Position numbers and translations under genes: made by a program. From Bradyrhizobium sp. SZCCHNS1050 (GTDB lineage Bacteria; Pseudomonadota; Alphaproteobacteria; Rhizobiales; Xanthobacteraceae): a DNA stretch of 64,000 bases. The stretch spans positions 248,001 through 312,000 of the forward strand of contig NZ_JAUETR010000003.1 of assembly GCF_032484785.1 (NCBI RefSeq). The letters are read 5' to 3'. The notes beneath the pieces are model-generated. The model was not told the origin of the DNA and ran no database searches. It worked only from the letters and a program-made list of their open reading frames with translations. Positions 16,242-24,258 of the stretch are shown here, one piece after another. How positions within the stretch are numbered: position 1 is the stretch's first letter; the number at the start of each line of letters is the position of its first letter.

Positions 16242-18923
16242 ATGAGTAGATTACCGGACCTCGACACGGCCTGCAGCAGCCTCCGATCGATGACGATCGG
16301 GCGGATGATCTTTGGCAGCTTTTTGCTGCTGCTTGCCGTCATCACCGCGACCAGCATGGCGAGCGTGATCGCCATTCGGCATATCGATTCGACCTTTGCC
16401 GAGTTGCAGCGGCTGCAGGGCGTCGGCGATCTCGCCGAGGAGATCGACCAGCGCATGAACGAGCTGCGGCTCGCGGCGCGCGATTTCGTCACCGATCCCG
16501 GCTCGCGCTCCGACCGTGCCATGGAGGCGGCGACGGAGCTCAGCGCGCTCCTGAAGAAGACGCGCCTGCAGCTCGCACCGGAGCAGCAGGCGACCATCGA
16601 CGGCGTTGCCCAGCGGCTCGCCAATTACCGCGAAGGCATCGACCGCATCAGCGCGCTGATCGCGCGGCGTGCCGAGCTGCTGTCGGGTTTGCCGACGGCG
16701 CGCGAGAGCTTCGAGGACGCCATCGCCGGCCTGACTGATCGCGCCACGGCGCGGGCCTTGTTCCAGGTGCAGAATCAGGTCGGCGCGGCGCTGCTGGCGC
16801 GCGACCCGGCCGGCGCCGAGCAGGCCGCCCGCAGCATGCGCGCAATGCCGATCGAGGACAGCGCGCTTCGTGCGGCCGCGGACCGCTATGCCGAGGCGAT
16901 CATCGCCATTGCCGGCACCGAGGACGAGATCGCGCGCCTCGACAAGGAGGTGCTGGGCATCGAGGGGCGGCTGATCGGCCGGGTCACCGAGTTGCTGCGC
17001 GCCCTGAGCGCAAGCCAGGGCAAGGTACTGTCGCGCGACTTCGCCCGCACCTTGGCGGAGACGAAATGGCAAAGCATCATCTTCGGCACGGCGGGCGTTC
17101 TGATCGGCATCTTCGCTGCGTCCTTCGTGGTCCGGCGCACCGTGCGGCCGCTGGCCTCGATCGCGCGCTCGATCAGGGCGCTGGCGGCGGGCGAAAAGGC
17201 GGCGTCGATCCCGCAGACCGACGTTCAGAACGAGATCGGCGACATCGCGCGGGCGGCGGAAGTCTTCCGGCAGACTTTGCAGGATGCCGACGCGGCGCGT
17301 GAGGCGGCGGTCCGCGCGCTGGCCGAGCAGCGGCTGGCCGAGGAGAGCTATCGCAAGCTGTTCGAAGCTTCGATCGACGGCATCTATGTGACCACACCGA
17401 GTGGTCTCGTGCTCAATGCCAATCCGGCGCTCGCGCGCATCATGGGCTACGAATCCGCGAGCGAGCTGATCCAGAGCGTGAACGACATCGCGGATACGAT
17501 CTATGTCCATCCCCTGGCGCGCGAACGCTATCAGCGGCTGATGCGGCGCGACGGCATGGTGCGCGAGTTCGAATACCAGGTGCGGCGGCGCACCGGCGAG
17601 ATCCGCTGGCTTTCCGACAGCGGCACGGTGGTGCGGGATGAGAACGGCGAGGTGGTTCGCTACGAAGGCGTGGTCCGCGACATCACGGATCAGAAGCGCG
17701 CCGAGGACGCGATCGCTGAAGGCCGGCGATTGCTGCAGCAGGTCATCGACACGGTGCCGGCGGTGATCAACGTCAAGGATCGCGAGCTGCGCTATGTCCT
17801 GATGAACCGCTACATGGCCGGCATCTTCAACGTCGAGCCCGAGGATGCGCTCGGCCGCACCACGGGCGAGCTGATGTCGCGCTACGGCGCGAACAAGACG
17901 GACTCGAACGACAAGCGCGTGCTGGCGACGAAGGCCGGCCTCGGGTTCTACGAGGAGGAATACCTCGATTCATGCAACGTCATGCGGCAATGGCTGGTCA
18001 ACAAGCTGCCGCTTCTCGACGCCGACGGCGAGGTCGACAAGATCGTCACGGTGGCGCTCGACATCGGCGAGCGCAAGAAGAGCGAACTGGAGATGCGCAA
18101 GGCCAAGGAGGCCGCCGAGACGGCGCTCCGGAACCTGCGCGACACCCAGGCCTCGCTGATCGAAGCCGAGAAGCTCGCGGCGCTCGGGCGCATGGTCGCC
18201 GGCGTTGCCCACGAGGTCAACAACCCCGTCGGCATCAGCCTGACGGTCGCCTCCGCGCTCGAGCGCAAGACCGAGCGCTTCAGCGAGGCGGTCACGCGGG
18301 GTGAGCTGCGGCGGTCGAGCCTCAACGAGTTCATCGAGATGAGCCGCAGCGCCGCGGGGCAGCTCGTCGCCAATCTCAATCGCGCGGCCGAACTGATCCA
18401 GTCGTTCAAGCAGGTCGCAGCGGACCGCAACTACTCCGACCAGCGTACCTTCGATCTCGCCGATCTCACCGAGCAGGTGGTGATGAGCCTGCGCCCGGGT
18501 GTGCGCAGACAGAACCTGACGGTGAACGTGGATTGCCAGCCCGATCTGGTGATGAACAGCTACCCCGGGCCTTACGGGCAGGTCCTGACCAATCTGTTCC
18601 TCAATGCGGTCGCGCACGCGTTTCCGGACGGCAGGAGCGGTGTGATCGAAATCAGGGCGCGGGAGTCCGGCCGCGACAATGTCGAGATCGTCTTTTCCGA
18701 CAATGGCTGCGGCATGTCGCTCGACGTCCGCCGCCGCGCCTTCGATCCTTTCTTCACGACGCGCCGCGACCAGGGCGGCACCGGCCTGGGCCTTCACATC
18801 GTCTACAGCATCGTGACCAGCCGGCTTGGCGGGCGGCTCGATCTGGACTCCGAGCCTGGCGCGGGCACGCGCATCCAGATCATTCTGCCGCGGGTCGCAC
18901 CTCTCGAGCAGGCGGCCGAGTAG
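16242..18923 (+). CDS. PAS-domain membrane sensor histidine kinase
   Basis: An 893-residue inner-membrane kinase. TM1 is about residues 22-45, followed by a helical periplasmic sensor to about 275 and TM2 at 278-297. A HAMP domain follows at about 298-350. Two PAS domains come next (from SYRKLFEASIDGIYVTTPSG near 368 and from VIDTVPAVINVKDREL near 497). HisKA has phospho-acceptor His657 in VAHEVNNPVG. The ATPase domain has the N box (NLFLNAVAHAFPDG), SDNGCGM and GGTGLGLHIV. No receiver domain is attached and no response regulator gene is adjacent. ATG 16242 is chosen; 16185 and 16290 are alternatives. Confidence 0.9.
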   Translation: MSRLPDLDTACSSLRSMTIGRMIFGSFLLLLAVITATSMASVIAIRHIDSTFAELQRLQGVGDLAEEIDQRMNELRLAARDFVTDPGSRSDRAMEAATELSALLKKTRLQLAPEQQATIDGVAQRLANYREGIDRISALIARRAELLSGLPTARESFEDAIAGLTDRATARALFQVQNQVGAALLARDPAGAEQAARSMRAMPIEDSALRAAADRYAEAIIAIAGTEDEIARLDKEVLGIEGRLIGRVTELLRALSASQGKVLSRDFARTLAETKWQSIIFGTAGVLIGIFAASFVVRRTVRPLASIARSIRALAAGEKAASIPQTDVQNEIGDIARAAEVFRQTLQDADAAREAAVRALAEQRLAEESYRKLFEASIDGIYVTTPSGLVLNANPALARIMGYESASELIQSVNDIADTIYVHPLARERYQRLMRRDGMVREFEYQVRRRTGEIRWLSDSGTVVRDENGEVVRYEGVVRDITDQKRAEDAIAEGRRLLQQVIDTVPAVINVKDRELRYVLMNRYMAGIFNVEPEDALGRTTGELMSRYGANKTDSNDKRVLATKAGLGFYEEEYLDSCNVMRQWLVNKLPLLDADGEVDKIVTVALDIGERKKSELEMRKAKEAAETALRNLRDTQASLIEAEKLAALGRMVAGVAHEVNNPVGISLTVASALERKTERFSEAVTRGELRRSSLNEFIEMSRSAAGQLVANLNRAAELIQSFKQVAADRNYSDQRTFDLADLTEQVVMSLRPGVRRQNLTVNVDCQPDLVMNSYPGPYGQVLTNLFLNAVAHAFPDGRSGVIEIRARESGRDNVEIVFSDNGCGMSLDVRRRAFDPFFTTRRDQGGTGLGLHIVYSIVTSRLGGRLDLDSEPGAGTRIQIILPRVAPLEQAAE

Positions 18924-19034
18924 GGAGATCTGCGTAACCCCCCGGATTGACTCTCACGAAGCCGAGATCGAATCGAAATCTGGCCCGGTTGATGCATTTC
19001 CATCCCGCGCACCCTGGGGTGGTGCAGGAGCCAG

Positions 19035-19496
19035 ATGGAAATGAGCAGATGGATCGTGTCCCGCGGCCATGGGCCGCATCGCGCTGATCGTGCCGACATC
19101 AGCAACACGGGTTCGAGGCGGCAGGCGGTCGCGCGATGGAAGCCGCCTGTCCAAGTCAGCAGTGCGGCGCTGTTGATCGCACTCGCCGCGCCACCGTCAC
19201 TGGCGCGTGATCGCGGCCAGTATGCGAACTCGTCGCCGGAGATCAAGGCATGGTTCGACGGTCTGCGCAGCGGCAAGGGCCCATGCTGCTCTGACGCCGA
19301 CGGCAGCGCCGTCAGCGATGTCGACTGGGAGAGCAGGGGCGGTCACTACCGCGTCCGTATCGAGGGGGAATGGCTCGATGTTCCCGACGACGCAGTCATC
19401 ACCGAGCCCAACCGTGTCGGCCGCACCATGGTATGGCCGATGCGCGGCTATCAGGGCCTTCAGATTCGCTGCTTCATGCCGGGCAGCATGACGTAG
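19035..19496 (+). CDS. Secreted or membrane-anchored protein of unknown function
   Basis: A 153-residue product. A basic, Arg-rich segment of about 38 residues precedes a hydrophobic stretch (SSAALLIALAAPPSLA) that looks like a signal sequence, so the true start may be further in. The mature part contains GPCCSDADGSAVSDVDWES, GGHYRVRIEGEWLDVPDDAV and MVWPMRG, a pattern seen in small exported rhizobial proteins without known function. The ATG at 19035 lies in a 10-bp stem (18995-19004 pairs with 19034-19043). Confidence 0.7.
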   Translation: MEMSRWIVSRGHGPHRADRADISNTGSRRQAVARWKPPVQVSSAALLIALAAPPSLARDRGQYANSSPEIKAWFDGLRSGKGPCCSDADGSAVSDVDWESRGGHYRVRIEGEWLDVPDDAVITEPNRVGRTMVWPMRGYQGLQIRCFMPGSMT

Positions 19497-19512
19497 CCGT
19501 GCGGGGCGGCGG

Positions 19513-19896
19513 TCAGACGTATTTCTTGTCGCGCTCCAGGAGCTCGATGGAAATGCCCTGCGGCCCGCGGATGAAGCAGATGCGAACACCGGGGCGGATC
19601 GTGGTCGGCTCGGTCGTGAAGGTGACGCCTTTGGCCTTGAGCTCGGCGGCCGCGGCGTCGATGTCCTTCACGGTGAGGCCGAAATGATCGAGGCCCTGGT
19701 GCGGCGTCACAGGCGGCGCGTTGACGCCGTCGCCCGGCTCGACCTTGGCGATGAACACGCTGGCACCGCCGAGCCTGACGTCGATGCGGCCGGGATTGCG
19801 GATGATCTCGCCGCCGAGAATGTCGCGAAGCCAGCTGGCGGTGGCTTCCGGGTCCGGGCTGCGGAGATGGATGTGGTCCCACGTGACATTCAACAT
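19513..19896 (-). CDS. VOC (glyoxalase/bleomycin resistance) family protein
   Basis: A 127-residue vicinal-oxygen-chelate protein with two beta-alpha-beta-beta-beta modules. WDHIHLRSPDPEATASWLRD gives the first metal His. LDHFGLTVKDIDAAAAELKA starts the second module with another His, and GPQGISIELLER supplies the Glu. These are the metal ligands expected for glyoxalase-like or dioxygenase-like members. The substrate cannot be predicted. It is a single gene convergent with the secreted protein at 19035. Confidence 0.85.
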   Translation of the reverse strand: MLNVTWDHIHLRSPDPEATASWLRDILGGEIIRNPGRIDVRLGGASVFIAKVEPGDGVNAPPVTPHQGLDHFGLTVKDIDAAAAELKAKGVTFTTEPTTIRPGVRICFIRGPQGISIELLERDKKYV

Positions 19897-20118
19897 CGTC
19901 GAGATCTTTCGAAAGAGTGAACCGCCCGCGGCGGGGCGGCGTTTCTTGAGGTGTCGGCAACTGTGCGGATGTCTACCGGTCTGTCAGCGGCCGCGCCAGC
20001 CCGGCCGACCGACCGGTATCCGGGCCTGCCCTCCAATTGTCGGCTTTGCATGCAACCCTATCGATGCTTGCCGATTGAAGCTTCCAGATGCCCCCGCCGG
20101 GCAGCCGATGGTGCAGAC

Positions 20119-20829
20119 ATGAGCGCGGGTCTCTCTCGTTTATTGGGACGCAAGCCCGATGCCGCGGCGTCGCTGGCCATGCGCCGAAGCGACGGAGCGT
20201 CCATCCCTTTGGGGGCCGCCGTGTCGGGGTTGGCGATCTTCGCGCTGGTCATGTTCAGCACAGTCGGGTGGCTGATCATGTCGGTCGAAGAGGAGGAGGT
20301 GGCCGACCCCAGCCTCACGCGGGTCGGATCGGCCCCCCCGAGCAGCGGCTACGAAGGAGACGAAGACGGGACTGAGACGTCGCGTCGGCTCTCGCCCGTG
20401 GTGCCCAGTCTGGCGGATGCATCCAATCCGCACCCCGATTCGTCCCCCGTGGTCGGCTCCGGCCGGAACGTCATGGACGCGAATGCCAGCCTGTCGCCGA
20501 CGATGCCGCCTGCGTCATCCCCTGCGCTCGACCCGGCGGCTCTGTCCGGCCTGCGGATCAGTTCCCAGTCCTGGCGGCGCGGCGGTCTTGGATCGAAGGC
20601 GCTGGTGACCTTCACGCTACGGAATGCCAACAGTTTCGCAATCAAGGACATCGAAATCACCTGCGCCTTCAGCCGGCGGGACGGTGGTCACGTCACCGAC
20701 CGCCGACGGATCGTGCCCGGCCAAGTCGGGTCGCGCAGCCGGAAGACCTTCGTGGCGGTCCATGTCGGATTCGTCAACGTTAACGTCAGCGCGGCCAAAT
20801 GCGCGCTGGTTGCAGCGACGAAAATCTAA
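20119..20829 (+). CDS. Membrane-anchored protein with beta-sandwich C-terminal domain
   Basis: A 236-residue protein. The cytoplasmic N-terminus of about 30 residues precedes one membrane helix (about residues 36-56, with AIFALVMFSTVGWLIMS). A disordered linker rich in Ser, Pro and Asp follows, then a C-terminal domain (about 145-236) with FTLRNANSFAIKDIEITCAF. This is the pattern of FxLyD-like extracytoplasmic beta domains. ATG 20119 places the anchor near the N-terminus; a longer frame reaches back to 19951 with no supporting features. Function unknown. Confidence 0.65.
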   Translation: MSAGLSRLLGRKPDAAASLAMRRSDGASIPLGAAVSGLAIFALVMFSTVGWLIMSVEEEEVADPSLTRVGSAPPSSGYEGDEDGTETSRRLSPVVPSLADASNPHPDSSPVVGSGRNVMDANASLSPTMPPASSPALDPAALSGLRISSQSWRRGGLGSKALVTFTLRNANSFAIKDIEITCAFSRRDGGHVTDRRRIVPGQVGSRSRKTFVAVHVGFVNVNVSAAKCALVAATKI

Positions 20830-20878
20830 TTATGTCGCGCTAGTCTCCCGCGGTCTTTGAACCCGAGCGTTCGACGCG

Positions 20879-20904
20879 GGAACATACTGTCATGATCCTC
20901 CGTT
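20879..20904 (+). promoter_or_regulatory. EcfG-type general stress promoter
   Basis: GGAAC (20879-20883), a 17-bp spacer and CGTT (20901-20904) match the alphaproteobacterial EcfG consensus exactly. It lies 39 bp before the ATG at 20944, a suitable distance. It predicts PhyR/NepR/EcfG stress control of that gene. Confidence 0.75.
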
Positions 20905-20943
20905 AGGTGGATGTCGGCGCAGGTGCCGACGGAGCGGTAAATT

Positions 20944-21408
20944 ATGCCCATTCTGCGTTACTTTATGTTCGTCGGTGGAACTCTGCTGGCGCTGCTCGTC
21001 CTGGCGGATGCCGTGCTTCCCAGCGTGCCATTGCCTGCAAGCCTGTCGTCTGCGTCGGATCTTCCCCCGGTGCGCATTCAGTCCACGAGAAAGTGGCCGG
21101 AGCGGATCGTGATGGACACCTCGATCGCCACGCCAGCTCCGGTGAAGCTCGCGAAGGCGGAGCAGCCTGCAGCAGAAGTCGCCAAGAGCAGTCCCCGCGA
21201 CGCCTTCGCGCAGATGAGCGCCGTCGAGGCCAACCCGCAGGTTGCGGCAGTGAAGGCCGCCGAGAAGCCTCGCGCGACGCGGATTGCCGACACAGGCAAG
21301 CCGGCTGCAGAGGTGAAGAAGCGAAGGACCGCAAGAGCTCATCCGGGCAGACCGATGATCCTGGTCGCGCAGCAGCCGCGTGTCGGCTCTTTCGATTGGA
21401 CCTGGTAG
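20944..21408 (+). CDS. Small Ala/Lys-rich protein with N-terminal membrane segment
   Basis: A 154-residue product with a hydrophobic N-terminal segment (about residues 6-26) that is either a signal peptide or an anchor. A low-complexity region rich in Ala, Lys, Glu and Pro follows, ending with the aromatic tail GSFDWTW. No catalytic motif is present. It is preceded by an EcfG-type promoter, so it is probably a general-stress envelope protein. Similar short proteins are common in Bradyrhizobium, without an assigned role. Confidence 0.7.
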   Translation: MPILRYFMFVGGTLLALLVLADAVLPSVPLPASLSSASDLPPVRIQSTRKWPERIVMDTSIATPAPVKLAKAEQPAAEVAKSSPRDAFAQMSAVEANPQVAAVKAAEKPRATRIADTGKPAAEVKKRRTARAHPGRPMILVAQQPRVGSFDWTW

Positions 21409-21610
21409 TATCGATCGCCCGCAGCCCCTGGTCGATCCAAGCAGTCCCGCTGCAATCGCGCCACGGGGCGGTTGAACTCGCGCGGGCTGTTGCGCCGTTT
21501 TTCACGCCGCCACGCTGCCTTGATCTTGCGCAAAGTGCGCTCCTTCCGGAACGCCTAGCGTCTCTGCATGGGACCTGGGAGCGTTTGCCCGGGGACCCAG
21601 GAGACGCTGA

Positions 21611-22024
21611 ATGACGACTACCACGCCCACCCTCTCAATCTCGCCGGAGAAGGTCGCCTTCGTCGTGACCAAGATCCACAAGCACGAAATGGAAGCGACC
21701 GAACCCGAATTGCTGGCAGATTTGGCAGATGACGACGCGGCGCCCGGTACCGCTGGGCGAGGCCTGAACACTGACAGGTCGGAGCTCGTCAGCTTCATCA
21801 GGGGCCTCAATGTCGACGAACAGATCGATCTGGTCACGCTGATGTGGCTGGGCCGGGGCGACGGCTCGCTGGACAATTGGGATGAGCTTCGTGCGCAGGC
21901 CGCTCAGGCACACAACAATCGCACCGCGACGTACCTGATCGAAACTCCGATGCTCGGCGACTATCTGGAGGAGGCTCTCTCGGAGTTCGGCCTTTCCTTG
22001 GAAGATTTCGAAGAAGGCATATAG
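21611..22024 (+). CDS. DUF3775 domain protein
   Basis: A 137-residue acidic cytoplasmic protein. LSISPEKVAFVVTKIHKHE at the N-terminus, LVSFIRGLNVDEQIDLVTLM in the middle and the C-terminal TYLIETPMLGDYLEEALSEF define DUF3775, a family largely limited to alphaproteobacteria and without known function. It is followed by a host-attachment-like stress protein on the same strand after 69 bp. Confidence 0.85.
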   Translation: MTTTTPTLSISPEKVAFVVTKIHKHEMEATEPELLADLADDDAAPGTAGRGLNTDRSELVSFIRGLNVDEQIDLVTLMWLGRGDGSLDNWDELRAQAAQAHNNRTATYLIETPMLGDYLEEALSEFGLSLEDFEEGI

Positions 22025-22093
22025 CTGGAGCAGTTTCTCCCGATGGGCTCGCCAGCACATTCTTCGCTGCAATTCGGATGATGGAGTAATCTC

Positions 22094-22540
22094 ATGGACA
22101 AGATGAAGGTCGGAACCGGTGATTGGATCGTCGTATGCGACGGGCGCAAGGCGCTGATCCTCGAGAACGTCGGTGACAGCATGTTTCCGAACCTGCACAC
22201 CAAAGAGGTCCGTGAGCAGGAGAACGACCGCACGAGCGCTCAGGGCACCGACGCTCCCGGCTCGGTGCAGCAGTCATTCGGCAATGCTCGGAGTTCAGTG
22301 GATCAGACGGATTGGCATGATCAGGCTGAGCGCGCCTTTCTCAAGCAGCTTGCTGATCGCCTGCATCATGCTGTCATTTCAGGCGAAACCAAAGCCGTCA
22401 CGATGGTGGCGTCGCCGCGCGCGCTCGGGATCATCCGCGCCGACTATTCCGACGCGGTACGAAAGGCGCTGCATGGCGAGGTCCACAAGGATCTGGTCAA
22501 GCTTCCGGTCTACGAAATCGAAAAACAACTGCTCGCCTGA
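22094..22540 (+). CDS. Host-attachment family protein (baeRF-like, eRF1 superfamily)
   Basis: A 148-residue protein of the family labelled host attachment protein, named from Agrobacterium At-plant factors and now grouped with bacterial archaeo-eukaryotic release-factor-like proteins. Visible features are WIVVCDGRKALILENVGD at the N-terminus and AFLKQLADRLHHAVISGETK. MVASPRALGIIRADYSDAVR and EVHKDLVKLPVYEIEK follow. A role in ribosome rescue or stress is proposed for the superfamily. ATG 22094 follows GATGGAG. Confidence 0.85.
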   Translation: MDKMKVGTGDWIVVCDGRKALILENVGDSMFPNLHTKEVREQENDRTSAQGTDAPGSVQQSFGNARSSVDQTDWHDQAERAFLKQLADRLHHAVISGETKAVTMVASPRALGIIRADYSDAVRKALHGEVHKDLVKLPVYEIEKQLLA

Positions 22541-22606
22541 GTCGGGCTTTCTCATGCCAATGACTGTCCGGAGACCCTGTTCGCGGTCTCGGTGACCGCG
22601 ACGGGA

Positions 22607-22801
22607 TCAATGTGTGCTTTCATGCGACGGTGTCGATTCCGGCGCAGCAGGCACCAAGCTTGCGCCCAGGTGCGCAGCTCCTTTTTCGACGATCTCGTAA
22701 CCGCAATCATCCAGCCAGGCGATCAGGCGATCGGCCATGGCGTAATCCCAGGTCGGGTAGGAGCGTGCGATGACCTGGCGTGGTGTGAGCTTGCGAGACA
22801 T
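22607..22801 (-). CDS. Small protein, paralogue A of a tandem pair
   Basis: A 64-residue product. Residues 1-41 (MSRKLTPRQVIARSYPTWDY, then AMADRLIAWLDDCGYEIVEK) are nearly identical to those of the gene at 22960, while the C-termini differ. The conserved part looks like a short helical domain with conserved Trp and Tyr. No database family is recognised. The pair arose by local duplication, and the conservation against free C-termini supports both being real genes. Confidence 0.7.
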   Translation of the reverse strand: MSRKLTPRQVIARSYPTWDYAMADRLIAWLDDCGYEIVEKGAAHLGASLVPAAPESTPSHESTH

Positions 22802-22959
22802 TGGTAATCCTTCCCTGATCTCATGCTGCTCGATGAAACGTCGAGCGTTGGTCTTGTCATCTTGAACCCCAGAACGGGATGCGCAGTTCCTGCGCCGCCC
22901 GAGCGCTGCCACTTGAGGAGCGCTGATCGTTCACAGCGCCCCGGCGGAAGGGGCTCCAT

Positions 22960-23145
22960 TCATCGAGCGCCGATCAGGTGTGGCCGCGCGTCATCGGTCA
23001 CGAGAGCCGCGGTGCGCTCCGGCTTCTTCTCCACGATCTCGTAACCGCAATGATCGAGCCATGCGATCAACCGGTCCGCCATGGCATAGTCCCAACTGGG
23101 ATAGGATCTGGCGATGACTTCGCGGACTGAAAGCTTTCGTGTCAT
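22960..23145 (-). CDS. Small protein, paralogue B of a tandem pair
   Basis: A 61-residue product. It starts MTRKLSVREVIARSYPSWDY and continues AMADRLIAWLDHCGYEIVEK, like its neighbour at 22607, then diverges. It lies upstream of that gene on the same strand with a 158-bp gap. Function unknown. Confidence 0.7.
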   Translation of the reverse strand: MTRKLSVREVIARSYPSWDYAMADRLIAWLDHCGYEIVEKKPERTAALVTDDARPHLIGAR

Positions 23146-23601
23146 GATGTCGATCTATCGCTCCCTGCATTCGCCACGGCCCGTCCGGCACGCATCCGGA
23201 CGATCCAAGGCTGGCCGGCAGTTCGTGCCGCCGGCTCCTGATGTTGTTTGGCTCGTCACGTTTCTAAGCGCGCGCGCCCCAACGCCTTGATCAACTGGCG
23301 TGGAGAGGTGACTTTTTCGCTTCCGGCTCGCCCAGGCTGCGCAATCATCGCCCAACATGGTGAAAACCTTCTCGCTACATGGTTTCCCATTCCCGTGCAC
23401 GGATATGGCGCAGTCGTGCGCGTAGTAGGGCTGGAGTGTGGTGGCGGCGCGGTGTTTCGTCACAGGCTGGCGGCGACGATCTCCGACGAAATCTCAGCCC
23501 GAGCAGGCGGGGACAGTCGGAGGAACGGTTTGGCACCTTCATGGTTTCCGCTGGGGCGCGGTCGCAGGGGCTCGTCGCCTCAGAGCCAATGGAGCGAAGC
23601 G
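23146..23601. other. Gene-free stretch of 456 bp
   Basis: No supported gene. A possible weak EcfG-like element, GGAAC-N16-GGTT (23522-23546), precedes the Cys-rich gene but departs from the CGTT consensus. Nothing else is seen. Confidence 0.4.
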
Positions 23602-23841
23602 ATGAGGCTGATGTTTTGGGTTGTGCTGCTGACCGGCCTTGCGGCAGGGGCGGGCCGGTTGGTCGCCAATGAGTCCTGCGGCCCTGGGTGCCACGTCGCG
23701 CCGAATGGCGGCTGCGTCGTGAATGGCTGGGAGGTAGGAGCGCCGGTGTGGAACGAATGCCCTGCGGGCGCTCGGCCAAGGCCGCCGTGCGGAACCGCGT
23801 TCAAATGGAGCAAACAGGCGAAGGCCTGTGTCAGCAGGTGA
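23602..23841 (+). CDS. Small secreted Cys-rich protein
   Basis: A 79-residue product with a signal peptide (about residues 1-22) and a mature part with six Cys, in ESCGPGCHVAPNGGCVVNGW, then NECPAG, PPCGTAF and KACVSR. The CGPGCH...GGC pattern resembles the GCG/CRPN-type Cys-rich exported proteins of Rhizobiales, but divergently. Disulfide bonding in the periplasm is likely. ATG 23602 follows GGAGCGAAGC. The frame continues 350 bp upstream without features, so the short start is preferred. Confidence 0.6.
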   Translation: MRLMFWVVLLTGLAAGAGRLVANESCGPGCHVAPNGGCVVNGWEVGAPVWNECPAGARPRPPCGTAFKWSKQAKACVSR

Positions 23842-23916
23842 ACATACGATGGCTGATCATCGGCGCGGGAGCGTGGATCGGACTGCCGGCTGCCGCGAGC
23901 CTTGCCGTGCCTTGTA

Positions 23917-24129
23917 TCAGGAGGCAGACGAAGCTGCTGCCGTTGGCGACACGGGCGAGACGTCCAAAGTGAACAGGCGCTGATCCCCAGCGGTCTCCGA
24001 ATGCGCCAGCACCTGTTCGAGCAGGGCGATGACCGCGACCGCCCGCGCCCGTTCGTTGGTATCGTCGTAGCTCGTTGTCGCAAGGACGGTCCCGTTGGCT
24101 TCGCACATCGCCTTGATCTCAACAATCAT
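23917..24129 (-). CDS. Small hypothetical protein
   Basis: A 70-residue product with a plausible folded core (EIKAMCEANGTVLATTSYDD and RAVAVIALLEQVLAHSE). It has an acidic N-terminus and a Ser/Ala tail. No family is recognised. It is supported only by protein-like composition and the lack of a competing gene on the other strand. Confidence 0.45.
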   Translation of the reverse strand: MIVEIKAMCEANGTVLATTSYDDTNERARAVAVIALLEQVLAHSETAGDQRLFTLDVSPVSPTAAASSAS

Positions 24130-24258
24130 CGTTGCATCCCTTGCCGTTCCGGAGGCCTGAGATTGGCGGCAATCATGTTAAATTGGTGCAAAATGGTCCG
24201 AATAAACCGCTGGTAGAAAGGCACCGCGAAGCACGGGCCGGCCGATGAGCCGGCGCGC

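Noticed and set aside
23522-23546. EcfG promoter before the Cys-rich gene
   Set aside because: GGAAC is exact but the -10 is GGTT rather than CGTT, and no independent support exists, so it is mentioned only in the gap entry.
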